From Mytilus trossulus (lineage: Eukaryota; Mollusca; Bivalvia; Mytilida; Mytilidae): a stretch of 64,000 nucleotides of DNA. Below, in pieces: positions 22,476 through 34,239 of the stretch. The position numbers and the translations under genes were made by a program. Positions within the stretch are counted from its first letter, which is position 1, and each line of letters begins with the position of its first letter. Location of the stretch: positions 48,566,448 to 48,630,447 of the forward strand of contig NC_086383.1 of assembly GCF_036588685.1 (NCBI RefSeq). Direction: 5' to 3'. The notes under the pieces were generated by a model that was given only the letters and a program-made list of their open reading frames with translations, searched no databases and was not told the DNA's origin.

Positions 22476-24317
22476 CTAGCAGGTTTCTTGGTCAATCAGA
22501 AGATATTTCTTTGTAATACTAAACTCACTTGCAGAGACCCTGCCATCGCCTTAAATGAAAATTAACGGATAAATAATTAAAACAGGGCCTTTGTTTTATA
22601 TGGACTAATTACATGTATAATATCGAAATTATAACACTTTAAGTAGAATAATGCGATAAAAGCAATAACAAATTATCCTGCAATCAGACTCGGTTTCTCG
22701 TGATTGCTTTGCTAAATGTTAAGTTATTCAATATAAAGAACAATAACATTTAATATGGACAGCTGGAGATTTCATTACAGTTTCAATCTTCAACACAATT
22801 TTCATATTGCCCGAAATCGATTGGATAGTAAATGAAACAATACGATATGTTGTTTTTTCGGGGAAAATTGGAATTATTGATGTTGTACCTTGTTATTCAA
22901 TTACATAATTATGGCAATTACGTAATTATGCTTCAGCTGTTTATGTTTAATGAGTATGTACTCACCATTTTTAAAGAGTATACACTCGCCATTTTAAAGA
23001 GTATGCACTCACCATTTTTAAAGAGTATATACTCACCATTTTGATCTAAACGTCTGAAAACCATCATGTTGTCACGTTCTCGGCCTCGCTCTTTAATATG
23101 GAATGCAAGATCTGACGGATAAAAGTATCCAGCACCACTATAGTCGTATGCTGAATATTTGCATGGTAACTCAACTAAATCTCCTCGCCAATTAAACTGT
23201 AAGTTATAATAGAATGTATGTCAGTGTGTGACAAAATCAGTTATCATTTCACAATAACGTTAACGTTAACGTAATAAAAAAAATATTATATATTTTATGC
23301 AAATAAATGTCATGAAATTAATTTTTTGTTTTGTTTATCAATGTGTTTAATTCTATTTAGGCTGTCAAATGTAGAGCAGAAACACCTGCGACCATATCCT
23401 GGCTAGGTTTTTGTGGTCCTTAGTTTAATTTGTATTGTTTTTTGCTTTTCTTTGTTAGGTTGACTGCTTTATTTTTTGCCATGGCAGAGTCCGTGTGTAT
23501 TTGACTTTAAAAATCTTGAAAATTAACTTGGTATTTTTCTGGTTCTCCCTTTGAATTATCAAACTTATTATTTGTAATTTTTGTTTTCAATATCATGTTT
23601 TTAATATTCGAATTCTCCATTCATGTGTATTATCACGAATGTATAACAATTAAATAGACAATGTTTTACATATGATAGATGGTTGTTTGTGTTTAATACC
23701 ACTGTCAGACCTCATGGATATATCGTGACTGCAAGTTTAACTGGTGCAGCAGCCGCAGAGAAGTTTACCTAGGTGACACAATTAATTTCGGAAATATAGA
23801 TTTTCGAAGTATAAACCAATGAATTAATGCAAAACACTCGTTTTATCAATCAGTGTTTAATTTAATATTACAAAGATCTATGATTAATAAAATCGCATAT
23901 GCTTTTCTCATAAAAACATCTTACCTTATCATCGGCCATTATATTACATACGTTGTCACAGTACCACATACATTCGCTTTTGATACATGAACCCCCGCAT
24001 ACATCATCAGCTACACATGTTTGTTGTCCAGATAATTTTCCTTGCATTTTCTTTGCTTTGTAGCGATCGTATACTTGCTTAGCAAAGAAAAGCCATGGGT
24101 TGTTTAATACAGCTACTCTCGTAATGGTTTTGATTGTGCCTTTAATTATATGACCAATTTTGCGTATAAGGCGCCTTCCTCGAATTCTGGGTAATACCTT
24201 TCTGGTAAAACGCCTAACTCTTATTCTTATTCTGAATCTACGCCGCCTCCATGCTTCGCAATCCTCTAAGAGGAAGACAAGGAATAAAGATAGCAAAAGA
24301 ATCCATGCGACTTTCAT
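22476..24317 (-). CDS. Copy B: secreted Arg-rich / six-Cys / EF-hand precursor (208 aa, spliced)
   Basis: Coding exons are 24317-23925, 23196-23037 and 22549-22476 (393, 160 and 74 nt). Residues 1-22 are a signal peptide with core ILLLSLFLVFLL, ending CEA. Residues 23-100 are strongly basic (17 Arg, 9 Lys, one Asp by count), opening with an alternating Arg/Ile/Val run (WRRRRFRIRIRVRR). They continue into a hydrophobic segment around 66-82 and a KAKK stretch near 87-90. Residues 101-124 carry the six-Cys module. EF-hand loop 1 is at 149-160 (DYSGAGYFYPSD) and canonical loop 2 is at 182-193 (DQNGDGRVSASE). Extra Cys are at 143 and at the C-terminal residue 208. The ATG follows TTTTAG directly. 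The Arg-rich segment is about four times longer than in copy A, while the Cys and EF-hand parts align residue for residue. Intron 3 begins with a tandemly repeated donor (see separate entry). A role as a cationic host-defence precursor is plausible from layout only; a shell-matrix or extrapallial calcium-binding protein is an alternative. Confidence 0.82.
22955..23046 (-). repeat. Tandemly repeated splice-donor segment at the copy B exon 3 / intron 3 boundary
   Basis: A 23-24 bp unit containing AATG|GTGAGT occurs four times in a row. Possible exon ends fall at 23037, 23013, 22990 (a GC donor, GCGAGT) and 22966. The first junction matches the single donor in copies A (12225) and C (44925). Using the second would add 24 nt, that is eight codons in frame with no stop, inside EF-hand loop 2 after Asn184. 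Only copy B has this repeat. Confidence 0.75.
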
Positions 24318-24798
24318 CTAAAATACATAATTTTTAAACTTTTACAACTGAGACTTTCAAACGTGCCTGTGTTCAAAAATATATATGTATGTTCTAGTAT
24401 TCTATTTTAAGTTATATGGTTCGCTGCCGACCCCTACGAATTCATAGAGAGTTTGTAAAATTAATAGGGGTGAGGCCAGAGGCCGTATACCATATGGATT
24501 GTATTTACCCTCTATGGACCCGTAGAGGATCAGAAGTTAACCGTATAACGAATTAATCGCACGCTGGACTTTTTCTGCTACGTTTTATTGAAAAATAAAC
24601 AATGAAACACAACACTCATTCATAGATGGCGTCACTATTAACGCGTCATGAACCCCCTATGAAATTTATCAACCCTCTACGGTATCATTGGCGGTAACCA
24701 CGCCACGGCGTTAAAACAATCACAACATGAGAATTTACCCGTGGTTCGATAAGAAGTAATTAAAGGATGTGACCAGTGAAAGTAGGGGTTTCATGTAG

Positions 24799-25399
24799 CT
24801 TAGGGTGGTATGGGTGTCTTTCGCCATCTTGGATTGTAAAAACAGAGAATCTAAGGTCCATATTTTCTATCAAGTTAGCAAAATTTGATGCAGGAATGCA
24901 ATATTTAATGTGTATTTACATTTAAAAGAACCAATTTATAAGAATATAACTTAGAAATATTAAATTTTTACAAGTGTAGATTATTTTTTTTTTTTTTTTT
25001 TAATATTTTCAAATTGGCATTTTAAGGGGAGGTAACTCTAAAACAGTGCATTTTCTGTAGGACTCTACATGAAATTTTCCTATTTTTTCTTTTAGCCGGA
25101 AAAAAACGTATGGTGACCATATCTTTTCTTTTGATATTCTAAATGCATTGTCTGAAAGCTATCTTTTTCTAATTTTTTATACGATTCTATCATTTTGTTT
25201 AGTTTCTATTCTCAAAATGGTGCTTTTTCCTGTATAATCCATACAAAATTTGTCATTTTGTCACAACCTGTAGCTTGAGAAAATGCGCGGTGACCTATCA
25301 TTTTTATAACATTTTTGAACATGTATCAATAGATACTACATTTTGACAAAGTATGAACAAATTCTATCATTTTTATTTTAGACTCCCATACCACCTTAA
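24799..25399. mobile_element. TTAA-type terminal-inverted-repeat element in intron 1 of copy B
   Basis: CTTAGGGTGGTATGGGTGTC at 24799 and the complement of GACTCCCATACCACCTTAAG at 25381-25400 match at 18 of 20 positions. A poly-T run lies inside (about 24986-25002). There is no coding potential. It ends at the TTAA where the next element begins. Confidence 0.65.
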
Positions 25400-25788
25400 G
25401 GATGTACTTAGGTGAGTTTTGGAATTCGTGTCAAATTTTCAGACTCCTTGGTGTTTTTCTATACAAAACAAGGTAAAATAGTTTGCCCCATAACACCCAT
25501 CCATTTTTTCATATAGGACTAAATAGCTCATGAAAGGTCATTTACCAAAATTTTCGAAATTTCTTAATTTTCTTTCTTCTTTTTTTGTGATAGAAACATA
25601 AGGTAAAAGTCCGAGTCAGTCTTTTCCCGCCATATTTTAAATCTCAAATATCTCGAAAAGGAGTTCCATGAGCTATAAATATTTTTAGCTTATTTTTATC
25701 CTTTAAGAATGCTCTACAAGCTTATAGTATCAATTTTGAATTCTTGATTTATTAATTTACACCTAACCTCATCTAAGTACATCCTTAA
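25396..25788. mobile_element. 393-bp TTAA-flanked MITE, abutting the previous element
   Basis: TTAA then GGATGTACTTAGGTGAG opens it; CTCATCTAAGTACATCC then TTAA (25785-25788) closes it, a 17-bp inverted repeat with one mismatch. Removing it and one TTAA would give the neighbouring element a normal TTAA end, so it probably inserted into that element's edge. A relative with similar termini is at 58060-58456. Confidence 0.7.
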
Positions 25789-26192
25789 TGACAACATATT
25801 TAACAACAAAAAGAAAAAAAAAGAAAAAGAAAAATTACAAAATTAATGCTTGTTTACTGATTAATTCTATATTAACATTTCATCCACTTAGACTTTATTA
25901 TCCTGTATTATAAAATAAAACTTATTGTCTTCGAAAGTTGAAACATAGGTGTGTTATTAATTATAAACTTCATAAACCAAATATTTTTACTTACTCAGTT
26001 ATGACGTCATAAAATGGTTCACACCATCATACGTATCAAAGGCATAAGTTTCAAATTAATATTCTTATTCTTAATTCTTAAAAAAAAAAAAATCGATTCG
26101 TCTCGGCATCATTTGTTCACATAAAAGTAGCGTATTCGGGTATCGTTGATATATTAAATTAAATTTGGTTAAATTTCAAACAAATATATTAC

Positions 26193-26212
26193 CTTGTTAG
26201 TTTCTCCCAACT
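26193..26212 (-). other. Copy B 5' non-coding leader exon
   Basis: AGTTGGGAGAAACTAACAAG on the minus strand is followed by GTAATAT, matching the leader exons of A and C. Intron 1 (24318-26192) separates it from the ATG exon and has been enlarged by two TTAA-flanked repeats. The TATA-like motif TATTAT is at 26239-26234. The 5' end is inferred from the initiator-like TCAGTT. Confidence 0.55.
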
Positions 26213-26549
26213 GACTGAATATTATTATTTCAAATAATACAAGCCCTACTTTTAAATAATGGTTTTGAATTGATTTACATGTATTGAATTGCAACATTTA
26301 CTCTATACTTGGAATAACATAAATGAAAATGGAAATGCACATATCGTTAAATTTGAACTTATTGGAATGTCAGATCAATTCTTTGAAAATGCTACGATCA
26401 TTTAATTTCCTTCTTGAAAAACAACGTTTTATTTTGAAGAAGTAAACATCATTCTTCATTCGTGGGCCTCTTTGTGTGTTGTTATTTTGTGATTACTTGG
26501 CCGTTTTAAAAGTAATCATTCAATTATTTTGTTTTAAAAAGATATTTAT

Positions 26550-26708
26550 AGTATAACTAATCGCCGTATTTGAATATCAAAAATAAGACAACGCGTGACC
26601 GAACGACGCATGGATAAAACGAGTGCGCAGCACGAGTTTAATCCATAGCGGCGTTCGGTCACAAGTTGTTTAAATTTGTGATATTCAAATACGGCGATTA
26701 GTTATACT
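26550..26708. repeat. 159-bp near-perfect palindrome
   Basis: The outer arm AGTATAACTAATCGCCGTAT at 26550 and onward pairs with the complement ending GATTAGTTATACT at 26708. The inner arms GTGACCGAACG and CGTTCGGTCAC also pair. The centre contains AAACGAGTGCGCAGCACGAG. It lies upstream of the copy B leader exon. Confidence 0.75.
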
Positions 26709-27379
26709 TTTTATTACATTGGCCCTTGGCTTTTTTTTTTTATGAAATAATGAAATTAATGTAGAAAATGTAAGGAGCTATATATTTTTCCTACGCATTC
26801 ACAATTTGTTTTGATCCGACGTTATCGACGTCTTGACACGCCTATTGTTGTATGACGTCAGAGAGTGAAATAACCACGTTTATTTCACATGTGAAATTAT
26901 CGGTTTTTATCTAACTGGGAAATCAATGTAATTTATTGCAACCAATGTAATAATAATGATTATCTGAAAATATTGACATAAAAACTTGTGATTATATGAT
27001 TACTTTGACAACCCTATGAGCGGATACATTCGTTAATTTTCTAATGTCTGCCTATCAATTATTCTGCGATATTCAAAAACTCTTAGTTACCACTTTACAA
27101 GACGTAAAATGTTCTGTTTCTTTCCTTGAGATTGAAATACATGACATTTTCATTAATAGTGTTTTACTGTTAGGAAATTCAATCTATTAACACTCAAAAC
27201 ACTGGTATAATCAATATTGTTCTATGTCAAATTTGTATTTTTTTCTCTTTCATCATGTTTGTATGCGCCTTTTTTCTGTAATGACGTAGTTGTTTGTTTT
27301 CATAGTGATTAAGATTATAACACAATGCTGACTGTTGTATCCTTCTTTTTTATTGAACATTTTTACACATAGTGCGCAG

Positions 27380-27700
27380 ACATCGTTGCCAACATAATGG
27401 AAGAATATGCGACTGTTGAACTAGTGAGAGGTTCATCTAGCTATGAAACCAGGTTCATTTCACCGTTTCCTATGCATTATGCTCACCAATTATTGTCAAC
27501 ATAATCGGAGAACATGCAACAGTCAGACAAGTGAGAGGTTAAGCTAGCTACGAAACCAGGTTCATTCCACCGTTTTATACACAGGTAAATGTTTGATCAT
27601 AGTCAGGAATATGACACTTGACTTCCGTTAGTAGAATGTGTTTGTGCTTTTGATTTTACCATTTGACCACGGACTTTCTGTTTTGGATTTTCTTTTCTTT
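27380..27700 (+). repeat. Dispersed repeat with internal ~105-bp duplication
   Basis: The stretch AGTGAGAGGTTCATCTAGCT...GAAACCAGGTTCATTTCACC (about 27423-27467) is repeated at about 27531-27572 with a few changes, and is followed by GTCAGGAATATGACACTTGA. It belongs to the same family as 40730-40950. Confidence 0.55.
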
Positions 27701-27989
27701 ACTTTTTAAGATTATTCTACATGGTATTCAAACATTATATTAACAAGAAAACGCTTCTACTCATTTGTCCTTACAAGTACCAGACGAAACAGATACGTTT
27801 CGTTTAAATCAATACTGTAAACGGTGGTACTAGGATATGTCTATCAATATGTCAAATTTGATTGAATTTAAAAGAAATCCATGCGAAAAATCATAAAATT
27901 TTAGATTAAATTGCTTAACTTTTTTTTTTATCTTAGTTGAACAATATTGATTTTCCCCAATCACTCTACATATATGAATTTCCTATGAG

Positions 27990-28960
27990 TTTGATATTTC
28001 TGTTTATTGTTACAAGTTGTTTGCATGTTAAAACTTATCCACAAAAGTGTCATCTAATATTTATTTCGATCGATTCCATTCAAAACGAAGAAACATAAAT
28101 GCATTCCAAGTATATATATACAGTTCATCCTATTATTTACATCAACCAAGATACATATATGTTTTTCTAATTTAAAAACAATACTTCCCGTACTAAATAT
28201 GTTTTTATTAAAAGTAAAAAACAATAATCGTGACCTGTCATTCTCTGCTATGCCAATGCAATTTTGATACCTTCCTTTCTTTGAAAATCTGATGTTTGTC
28301 ATATCATTATATTTAAACTGTATCGGAATTTCAATTCATACATCCTCCTTTGTTCGATTATTTTTCTACGTGTGGTACCATACAGAGTTAAGTACATTGA
28401 TATATACATATAACGTGCCTGATGCTTTAAAAATGGTACAGTGAGAAGTACCACCATTTGGCTGTCATCGCTGCTGGTTGACGTTAGTCTCAAAAGTATC
28501 ACTTACCTAGAAGCTCAGTATTTTTGTTTTAGCGTAAAAATAGGTAAATAATTTAAATCAAGGAACGGATATCCCTCGTTTAAAGCTCTATTTCAAAATC
28601 CAGATTGGGATACTCGTTTTGGTATATTTCATGATTTTGAAATTAATAAAATTAAAACTATTTGTCCTGAAACATAATGGCAGATATTTTCATTTTTAAA
28701 TAAACTTCTCATAGCAGTATAACTTGCACCTTTAATGATATTATTTCAAATAGGTCTTTGGTGAACTATTCGGCCCTGAGTTAATCATCATTTTACTGGT
28801 TCAGAACATAGTGATTCTATATAGGCATTGAAATTCGAAGTTTGATATTTACTGTTATAGATCATAGAAACCAATACAATTAATGACACTCGCTAATAAA
28901 GAGCTCTAAAGTTCATGGTCGTATTTACGGTAATTAGGTCTCTCCACCTTTTGTTTTTTT
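27990..28960. repeat. Duplicated 5' flank of copy B (partners 14930-15313 and 53020-55420)
   Basis: 28010-28200 aligns with 14935-15110 and 53985-54125; 28310-28385 aligns with 15235-15313. 28455-28560 aligns with 54720-54815 (CGCTGCTGGT, AAAGTATCACT, AGAAG), and 28725-28960 aligns with 55215-55380. No gene is supported in it. Confidence 0.55.
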
Positions 28961-29050
28961 TTCAGAGTTTTCTCCCCTTTTGTATTTGAAATCGTTATTT
29001 CTCCACAACCATACACGTGATTGACCTTGGGCCTTCCGATTTGAGATCAC

Positions 29051-29090
29051 TGACCTTTGACCTTGAAATTGATGTCAAGGTCAAAGGTCA
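29051..29090. promoter_or_regulatory. Two perfect DR1 nuclear-receptor half-site pairs in mirror orientation
   Basis: TGACCTTTGACCT (29051-29063) and AGGTCAAAGGTCA (29078-29090) are exact complements. Each is a perfect direct repeat of AGGTCA with 1-nt spacing. DR1 is the classic RXR/HNF4-type binding layout. It could equally be the stem of a small repeat element; no gene start is nearby. Confidence 0.4.
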
Positions 29091-29110
29091 ACTTGACATT
29101 CTAGATTTTG

Positions 29111-29999
29111 ACCTTTGCTCTAAATTCTTTCTTGTTCATTATAAAACAATATTTCTTCTGCATATCCCTATTAATCTTATTTTTTATATCAGTTTGAGGT
29201 ACCAAATAACATCAACAAGGGTTACAATTTCTAGCATCTTTATTTAAATTTCATTCTTATTATCGATGTGGAAAGACCTTCAATTGTTTTCTGAAGAATT
29301 GGTTTTTAATTGTAAAATAAAATCTATTTTCTGATTTTAACTAGGAGTCGGGAAAAGGGTAATATCTTATTCTCGAAATTATGATAAATGATAAATTCTT
29401 ATCTTAGATATTAATAAGAGTTTACTGATTTAAAGAAGGTTTCAATTCACTCGGGGCCCGAGTGTATTATCAGCTCAGTAGTCAGTATTTTGGTACTGAC
29501 GTGATTCATTACAAATCTTTTAAAAAATATTTCGTTTATGAATTTTATAATCAATAAAAACTCTTATGTTTCAACTTCCTCACACAAAATTTACCTTAGA
29601 TAAATAAGTCTATTTTGTAGGTATATTTTAGTCGAATAGCACTGTACCTCTTTCGGTCCTAATTATTCGTCGGATCTTAAATTGAGCGTTTATGATGATG
29701 GCTAATCCAGAAAGTAGCTTCGGACGATTGAAGTGGCCTCATGTTTTCAATAATTTTAATGTCGGTCGAAAAGGACCAAGAAAAAGGAATGTTTCCATTG
29801 AATGATCTGCTTGAGTTGATGCAAAGCAATTTATTTTATTGTGTAGTAATTACATTCTTTTGTGAATTAGTATCTGTAATCCTAAGTTATAAAAGTCCTT
29901 ATGGACGTATTAGATTGAAAATGGGCATTTTTATAAGGCTTTTATAAGTTTTGAAAAAGCCTCACCTCCTTTAAATCTAAGAACGGTATAAATGATAAA
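29111..29999. other. Intergenic stretch, nothing recognised
   Basis: Short open frames (for example 29741-29947) lack recognisable domains. No clear repeat family was found. Confidence 0.35.
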
Positions 30000-30290
30000 T
30001 GATATAAGACTGTGGACAACATAATATATAAATTGAGACAATTCTTCATAAGCGACCAAATGATACAGAAATTAACAACTTTACACCTTAACAATGGTTA
30101 AAGCTAATAACGCATAGGAAGCAATAAAAAGCTCCGAAATGACTATGTAAAAAAATTTAAACATGAAAACTAATGGCCTAATTTATGTATTAACAAAATA
30201 ACATAACACTAATTTGAAGCGCATCGACAAACGTAAACCACTGAATTACAGTCCAAATACTTGTATTTCCCAAGAACACAAAGACTCACA
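30000..30290 (+). repeat. Dispersed repeat fragment (CCAATGAGACA family)
   Basis: GATACAGAAATTAACAACTT, AACTAATGGCCTAATTTATG and AAACCACTGAATTACAGTCC match the longer copy at 55575-55910. Confidence 0.5.
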
Positions 30291-30339
30291 GATCTGATCC
30301 GGTGTCTTGGACTTGCATCTTTATTGCTTTACGATTTTT

Positions 30340-31080
30340 TTTGTCTTGGCACTATCTTGTGGCTGTCGTGAAAGTGTGTAACGACCGCCTTGCGACTGTC
30401 ATGCGATAAACACATTGTCGTGAGTATCAACATAAACAATTTTAATTAAACAATCGTTGCACGACTGTCTTACGACAATCTCACTGCTGTCTCGAGACAC
30501 TCGTGATACAGTCGCACGATTTCCTGACGAATACCAAATTTCGTACGATACTCACACAATATTGATTGTCTGTCGTACGACAGTGGTAAGTTTGTCGGCC
30601 ATAAGTTTTATATAGAAGAATACAATTCGGCGGGAATGAATATTACCAAAAACATACCGTCTACCGTTTCAAGAGGATGGTTTTTCAATCAGAACGATTA
30701 CTAGTATACTTGGCCATGCTGAATAAGCGCCTTCCCGAACTCTAACAAGTAAACATTCTGTTAGCGTTGATTCGAGGCTATGAACAGTAAAGGAACCAGC
30801 GAAACGCCTAACAAGCGATGGATCGAACAGCGCCTGATGTTTGAGCAGTATAGTACACTAATGTAAGAGTTGGAGCGAAAATCTGTAAATGATTTCGTTT
30901 AAATTATACAGATGGAGTATGTTTCAGGAGCTTTCTCTGAGAGTCGGATGTACCAACAGTCGTACGACAATCGCACGACAGTGACACGACACGACAGTAA
31001 CACACGCATGTCATGACATTTTGCACGACAGTGCCACGACTATTTTATAGATCTTCCACGACTTTTTGTGACCGGGGCTT
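30340..31080. repeat. GTCGTG/CACGAC-rich inverted-repeat region
   Basis: Many short ACGACAGT / ACTGTCGT motifs cluster at both ends. Left examples are GCACGACTGTCTTACGACA and GTCTGTCGTACGACAGTGG; a right example is GTCGTACGACAATCGCACGA. The middle (30620-30920) is free of them. This suggests a transposable element with subterminal repeats. No coding frame is seen. Confidence 0.5.
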
Positions 31081-31609
31081 TAGTGAAGACGTGTCGACAT
31101 GCTAATTTCCATTGCGGAATTTCGTTTTAAAATATCTATTATGTTCTGACATGCAACAGATCATCACAATACGTATCAACTAGTAAATGTTTACGATTAA
31201 CCAGTAAATTATTATTAAACACCTCCAAAATAACGATTAAATGTAGAGAAAAATCTTCCAATCTTACTTTTCCTCTAAAAAAAATTGAGATGCTTTTGTA
31301 GACTCATTTAAAAATCGTGACGTATTTAAAATTACTTGCACGTAATTTACTTTTGGATGTAACGTGTCTTCCAATTGGCTGACGTTGTTTTGTTTAAGCT
31401 TATAGACATAGTTTTGACATGTGACCGTGACGTCGTACACATTTTAGTATGATTTACTTCGGTCTAAAATAGAAATAAGAATTAAATTATAAGGAGTGAC
31501 TGTAATGTTGTTTTTTTTTCTGTCTATTCGAAACTACATCAAAAAAAATATGCCTTATAAACTTTGAAATAACACGTTACGTGGGTTATTTAGTGTGCAC
31601 CACATTTTT

Positions 31610-32180
31610 TTTTACAAAATACTCAATAACTCAAAAATGAAATATTGAATCATCACCAAAAAGGATGATCTTTAGGTTAATATAACTAAGACATATGTAA
31701 AGTTTAAAAGAATAATCATAAATCGTTTTTGAGATTTGGCGCGACATGTAAAACACTCCTCCCCCTTTTTTTTTAACAAAATACTCAATAACTCAAATAT
31801 GGAATTTTGAATCATCATTAAAAAGTATACAGATATTAAGATTAATATAACTAATAAGTGTTTCAAGTTTTAAGTCATACTCAAGAATCGTTTTGAGATA
31901 CGGCTCGACATGTGAAAAAAAACACATCCCTGTTGTAATTACAGAGTGTCGTAACTCAAAACATTTGAATCTTATTTTCACCAAAAAGTATACAGATCAT
32001 TTGACCATCATAAGAAACAACTATATTAAGTTTCATGGTATTTGGATACGTTATTCTTAAGTTACGGTGCGACATGTTTACGCCGAACAAACAGACAGAC
32101 GGACGGATGGACGGACACCGGACATTTGTATAACATAATACGTTCCGTCAAAATGTTGACGGGCGTATACAAATGAATTA
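31610..32180. repeat. Three diverged ~150-170 bp tandem units plus a GACGGACGGA run
   Basis: Each unit carries ACAAAATACTCAATAACTCA-like, AAAAAGTATACAGAT-like and CGACATGT phrases (31615-31755, 31779-31915, 31940-32075). It ends in CAGACAGACGGACGGATGGA and CGTTCCGTCAAAATG. This is a non-coding dispersed repeat. Confidence 0.55.
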
Positions 32181-33354
32181 TCGACTATTCATTAGTCGAC
32201 ACGAGAGAACGAAATTCCAAAAAAAATTCTCCGTCTTAGCCCTGCCACAGATTAATTTTAAATTGTCTCCATCGTATAAACCAATCAAAACAACGTGTTA
32301 TAGTATTATTTTGTTTTGTCATCGAAAATTATGACTGTTACTTTTTTGTTTTCTTTTTTATTTGTGGGCGTGTGATCCATTTACGGAACTCTTACATCCC
32401 GTTATTGTGCTATGGTAAATATCAGTATTATTGTCTTTTTGTCTGTATCTTTATGTTTATCTTTTTAGTTGACATATTTGTTTTTAGTGATTGAGGTTGT
32501 ACCCCTATCTTGTTTCCTTCTTTCTTTTTATTGAAACACATTTTGACCTATTCGGCCAACCTGTCTTGAAATTTAAGATAGGGAATAGTATTGAAAGTAT
32601 AAAGCGATCGATCATCAGTTCATGGTTGTCAGTCATTCTTAATGTTTTGTCTTGTATATACATGTATGTAGTATAAGAAATCCATTTTTTATGAAGTTCT
32701 AAATAAATTGCTTTGCATAGTCGTTCATAAAAAGGAAAGAGATAACTGTGTGGTAAAACATTGTTTTTTGCCAGAACTAGAATGCAATTTTAAGAAATAT
32801 TTTAATAAAAGCAATTTTAAAAAAAAATGTTATTTCACTGGTACACACTGTAATGATTATTTTGCATGTCTACACCTTTTCACATATGTTCTATCTAAAT
32901 ATCAGATAACGACATGTAACAATTCGACCCACACTATAAACCAGCCGTACCGAGAAACGGTTACTGAACTTTTTTCAGGTCACATTGGGAAATAAAACAG
33001 AACACAATGTCATATGGTTCATTGTGTAATATAATAAATTCGTCAAACATAATGAACCCTCAAGGAAGTACACCACTAATTAATGGCCCCATTACTTTTT
33101 TATGTTAAATTCCTAAAATTAGAGTGATTAAAGCTATTTTATCTTAAGTTCAAATACTTTGACAATCATTGCATGTCAAAGAAACACCTTCTGATGCTCG
33201 GAATTTCAGATGTACCAAAAACAAGTACTTCAGATCTGACAAACAGTCCAAATTTACCCTCTAGCTAGGAAATGTAAAATCTTCTAAATTATGAAAACAT
33301 CCTAAGAAAAAAACAAAGAAAAATAGATTCAACAACTGGAAAATCTATAACAAT

Positions 33355-33610
33355 TTAAATGTTATAGTAGTTATCAAAGGTACCAGGGTTATTATTTAAC
33401 ACGCCAGACACGTATCCGTCTACATAACACTCCTCATTGACTCTCGGATCAAAATTGTAATAAAATAATATAAAACCGAACAAGTACAAATCTGACGGGT
33501 ATTGGGGACCCAAAATTCCAAACACTTGTGCCAAATACGGCTTAGGTGATCTATTCCAGGGATAAGAAAATTTTACAAACAAATTACGTTTAAAAATCCA
33601 CAGCATATTT
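33355..33610 (-). repeat. Dispersed repeat (ACGAAACG family), diverged
   Basis: AGTAGTTATCAAAGGTACCA, CACGCCAGACACG and TTGTGCCAAATACGGCTTAG identify it. A chance 83-codon frame on the minus strand is contained entirely within it. Confidence 0.55.
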
Positions 33611-34239
33611 TAAATTGGTACCTAACACTACAGGGAGATAACTATGTAAAATCAGCTATACGTTTAAATCATGTCGTATTGTTAAGCGTCTTAGTAAATA
33701 TTTTGTTTAAATATTATGAAAATTAAACGAACCAAATTAATTTTCGTCGAGGTGTTGGTAACCACCTAAAACAAAGATTGTAAATGTAATTAATACAATT
33801 ACACAATTTTGGTGATGTACTTGACGTTATTATTTTGCATGTTTATACATTTCGACATATGTTTAATCTAAATATCAGGCTTTCTCAATAATAGTTTTAC
33901 AGTGTGTTGTACTACTTTTGGGACAAACTATATAAAATTTACAGAAAACTTGTTCAGCTTTTACTCAAAATATTCACAATTGTATGTTAAGGTGTCGTAA
34001 CATCTTTTGTCAGCTTTTTAGCTTGACCAAATCACTAGTTGACTTTCAAATTGATGACCCAATTTTTTTTTACAGTATAGTTTCATCCCCCTTCATGCTA
34101 TTTAAGGCATACAGTATGAAAAGAAATATGGAAGGGGTATAGAAAATATTGGCAAGTAACGCCATGTTCACACTAGGAACTATGTACTCGAACCAATACT
34201 TAACGGTTGTAGTATTAAAGACAATATAAACATTAGTAT

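Noticed and set aside
23925-24317. Big defensin identity for copy B (hydrophobic/cationic N-part plus six Cys)
   Set aside because: The Cys spacing C-x5-C-x3-C-x4-C-x3-C-x3-C does not fit big defensins, which end in adjacent Cys, and EF-hand exons follow.
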